Of a stretch of 64,000 bases of DNA, positions 62,780-64,000 are shown piece by piece. Origin of the DNA: Dendrophyllia cribrosa (lineage: Eukaryota; Cnidaria; Anthozoa; Scleractinia; Dendrophylliidae); the NCBI GenBank assembly GCA_024195265.1, contig JAJLRJ010000002.1, positions 2,125,388 through 2,189,387 on the forward strand, in the 5' to 3' direction. The notes beneath the pieces were generated by a model that saw nothing but the letters and a program-made list of their open reading frames with translations, did not search any database and was not told where the DNA came from. The position numbers and the translations under genes are program-made. Numbering within the stretch: the first letter of the stretch is position 1; each line of letters opens with the position of its first letter.

Positions 62780-63660
62780 TTCTATCGTCGTCTTACACAA
62801 TCGCTAATCCGCCTTCTCTCAGTTTGTATTATCTGTTCGCATTTTACAATTCGGCTACTTTCGTCCTATTACTCAATTGTTGATCCGTCTTATTTCAGTT
62901 CGTTTTTACTGTGCGCATTTGCAATACAGGAACTCTTTCGTCGCGTTACACAATCGTTGATCCGTCTTTCCTCAGTTCGTTTTAACTGTGCGCATTTGCA
63001 ATACCTCTGCTTTCGTCGTCTCACACAATCCATGATTCGTTTTCTTTCAGCTGGTTTTAACTGTGTGCATTTAAAGTACCTCTGCTTTCATCGTCTTACA
63101 CAATCGCTGATCCGCCTTCTCTCAGTTCGTATTTGCTGTTCGCATTCAGTTGCAACACGGTTTCTTTCGTCATCTTACACAATTCCTGATCCGTCGTCTT
63201 TCAGTTCGTTTCAAATGTGCGCATTTGAAATACCGCTGATTTTATTGTGTCGCACAATCGTTCATCCGTCTACTTTCAGTTCGTTTTAACTGTGCGCATT
63301 GCAATACGGCTGCTGTTGTCGCGTTACACAATTGCTGATCCGTCATCTCTCAGTTCGTATCAGCTGTTCGCATTCACAATACGGCTGCTTTCATCGTCTT
63401 ACACAATAGTTGATCCGGCTTCTCTCAGTTTGTTTTAATTGTGGGCATTTGCAATTCCTCTGCTTTCATCGTCTTACACAATTCCTGATCCGTCTTCTTT
63501 CAGTTCGTTTTAACTGTGCGCATTTGCAATTAAGCTAATTTCGTTGTCTCACACAATCGATGATCCGCCTTCTCTCAGTTTGTATTATCTGTGCGCATTT
63601 GCAATACATTCTCTATTACCCAGTTCCTGATCCGACTTCTTTCAGTTGGTCAAACTTCGC
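62780..63660 (+). repeat. Minisatellite, ~12 copies of a ~75-bp unit
   Basis: The core tgatccgtctt recurs at intervals of 74-79 bp (67 bp for the last), with linked words acacaat, ctcagttcgt and tgcgcattt. Because 75 is divisible by 3, a long repetitive frame of 173 codons appears (62768-63289); it varies in phase and looks non-coding. Confidence 0.9.
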
Positions 63661-64000
63661 TGTCATGTAAAAATACTGTCTTAGTCTGCAATTTCTACAT
63701 CTTGGACCTGATGGAAACAATGACTGAAGAACTTCACACGGGCGCTGAAGAAAGAAAGTTCGTCGAAAACCGTTTAGTATTGGTATCGTACATTTTGTTT
63801 ATTTTTCCCTAGGCCGTGTGTGATTGTTGTTTTATTGATTAATATATATATAGATAGGCTGAGCCTAATAGCGTCGCTCTTTGAACAGAAAGCCGATGAT
63901 AAGCTTAACCAAGGTGAAAGGTCGGAAGCACAAGAATTAAGATTGACGACCGGGCTATTTTTCAATATCAGCAATTCTCAAAAACAGAATTACGCGACCG
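63661..64000 (+). other. Weak exon candidate at right edge
   Basis: A stretch near 63700-63790 encodes a charged segment (Met-Glu-Thr-Met-Thr-Glu-Glu). After a pyrimidine-rich acceptor-like site (ttatttttccctag, ending about 63812), a frame stays open to the window end. Its part from 63878 onward is charged and coding-like. No domain was recognised; could be chance. Confidence 0.2.

Noticed and set aside
62768..63289. 173-codon gene in the minisatellite
   Set aside because: The frame is a by-product of a unit near 75 bp and is lost when unit length changes to 74, 77 or 79 bp.

Overview
The window looks like metazoan, probably cnidarian (anthozoan or coral-like), nuclear DNA. It is AT-rich, its genes are split by GT-AG introns, and it carries extracellular Ig and EGF exons, a tRNA-derived SINE, many TTAA-flanked inverted-repeat transposons, and a broken protein-primed type-B DNA polymerase of the kind common in cnidarian genomes. 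No species call is possible from sequence alone.

Region 1 (1 to about 41,687) is one tandem array of about 773-bp units on the + strand. Each unit holds one 288-bp phase 1-1 exon for a 96-residue I-set-like immunoglobulin domain, plus an intron almost as conserved as the exon. There are 53 exons in the window and the array runs off the left edge. Three exons carry uncompensated single-base frameshifts (35, 36, 38) and one carries a compensated pair (33). Fourteen single-base indels cluster at 24.3-29.1 kb, which looks more like assembly consensus error than biology.

Region 2 (40.3-47.2 kb) is an intron-sized gap in the same gene. It is filled by a 1.3-kb and a 3.4-kb inverted-repeat element, both flanked by TTAA. 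Region 3 (47.2-53.5 kb) holds six 114-bp phase 1-1 exons, each one Notch-type, probably calcium-binding EGF repeat, interrupted by further TTAA elements. All Ig and EGF exons share one orientation and phase, so they read as the middle of one giant secreted or membrane-anchored Ig/EGF adhesion or matrix protein. Its start and end lie outside the window. If every Ig exon were spliced in, the Ig part seen here would be about 5,090 residues.

Region 4 (53.9-64 kb) has no gene that can be assigned with confidence. It holds a tRNA-derived SINE interrupted by a 644-bp element with a 9-bp target duplication, a 3.7-kb stretch with only small hairpins, and a minus-strand HNH/PolB polymerase pseudogene split by a 796-bp TTAA element. 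A minisatellite of about 75 bp follows, and then a weak exon candidate at the right edge. EGF-intron remnants at 46.96, 53.9 and 62.7 kb suggest the EGF array was once longer and has been broken up by insertions.
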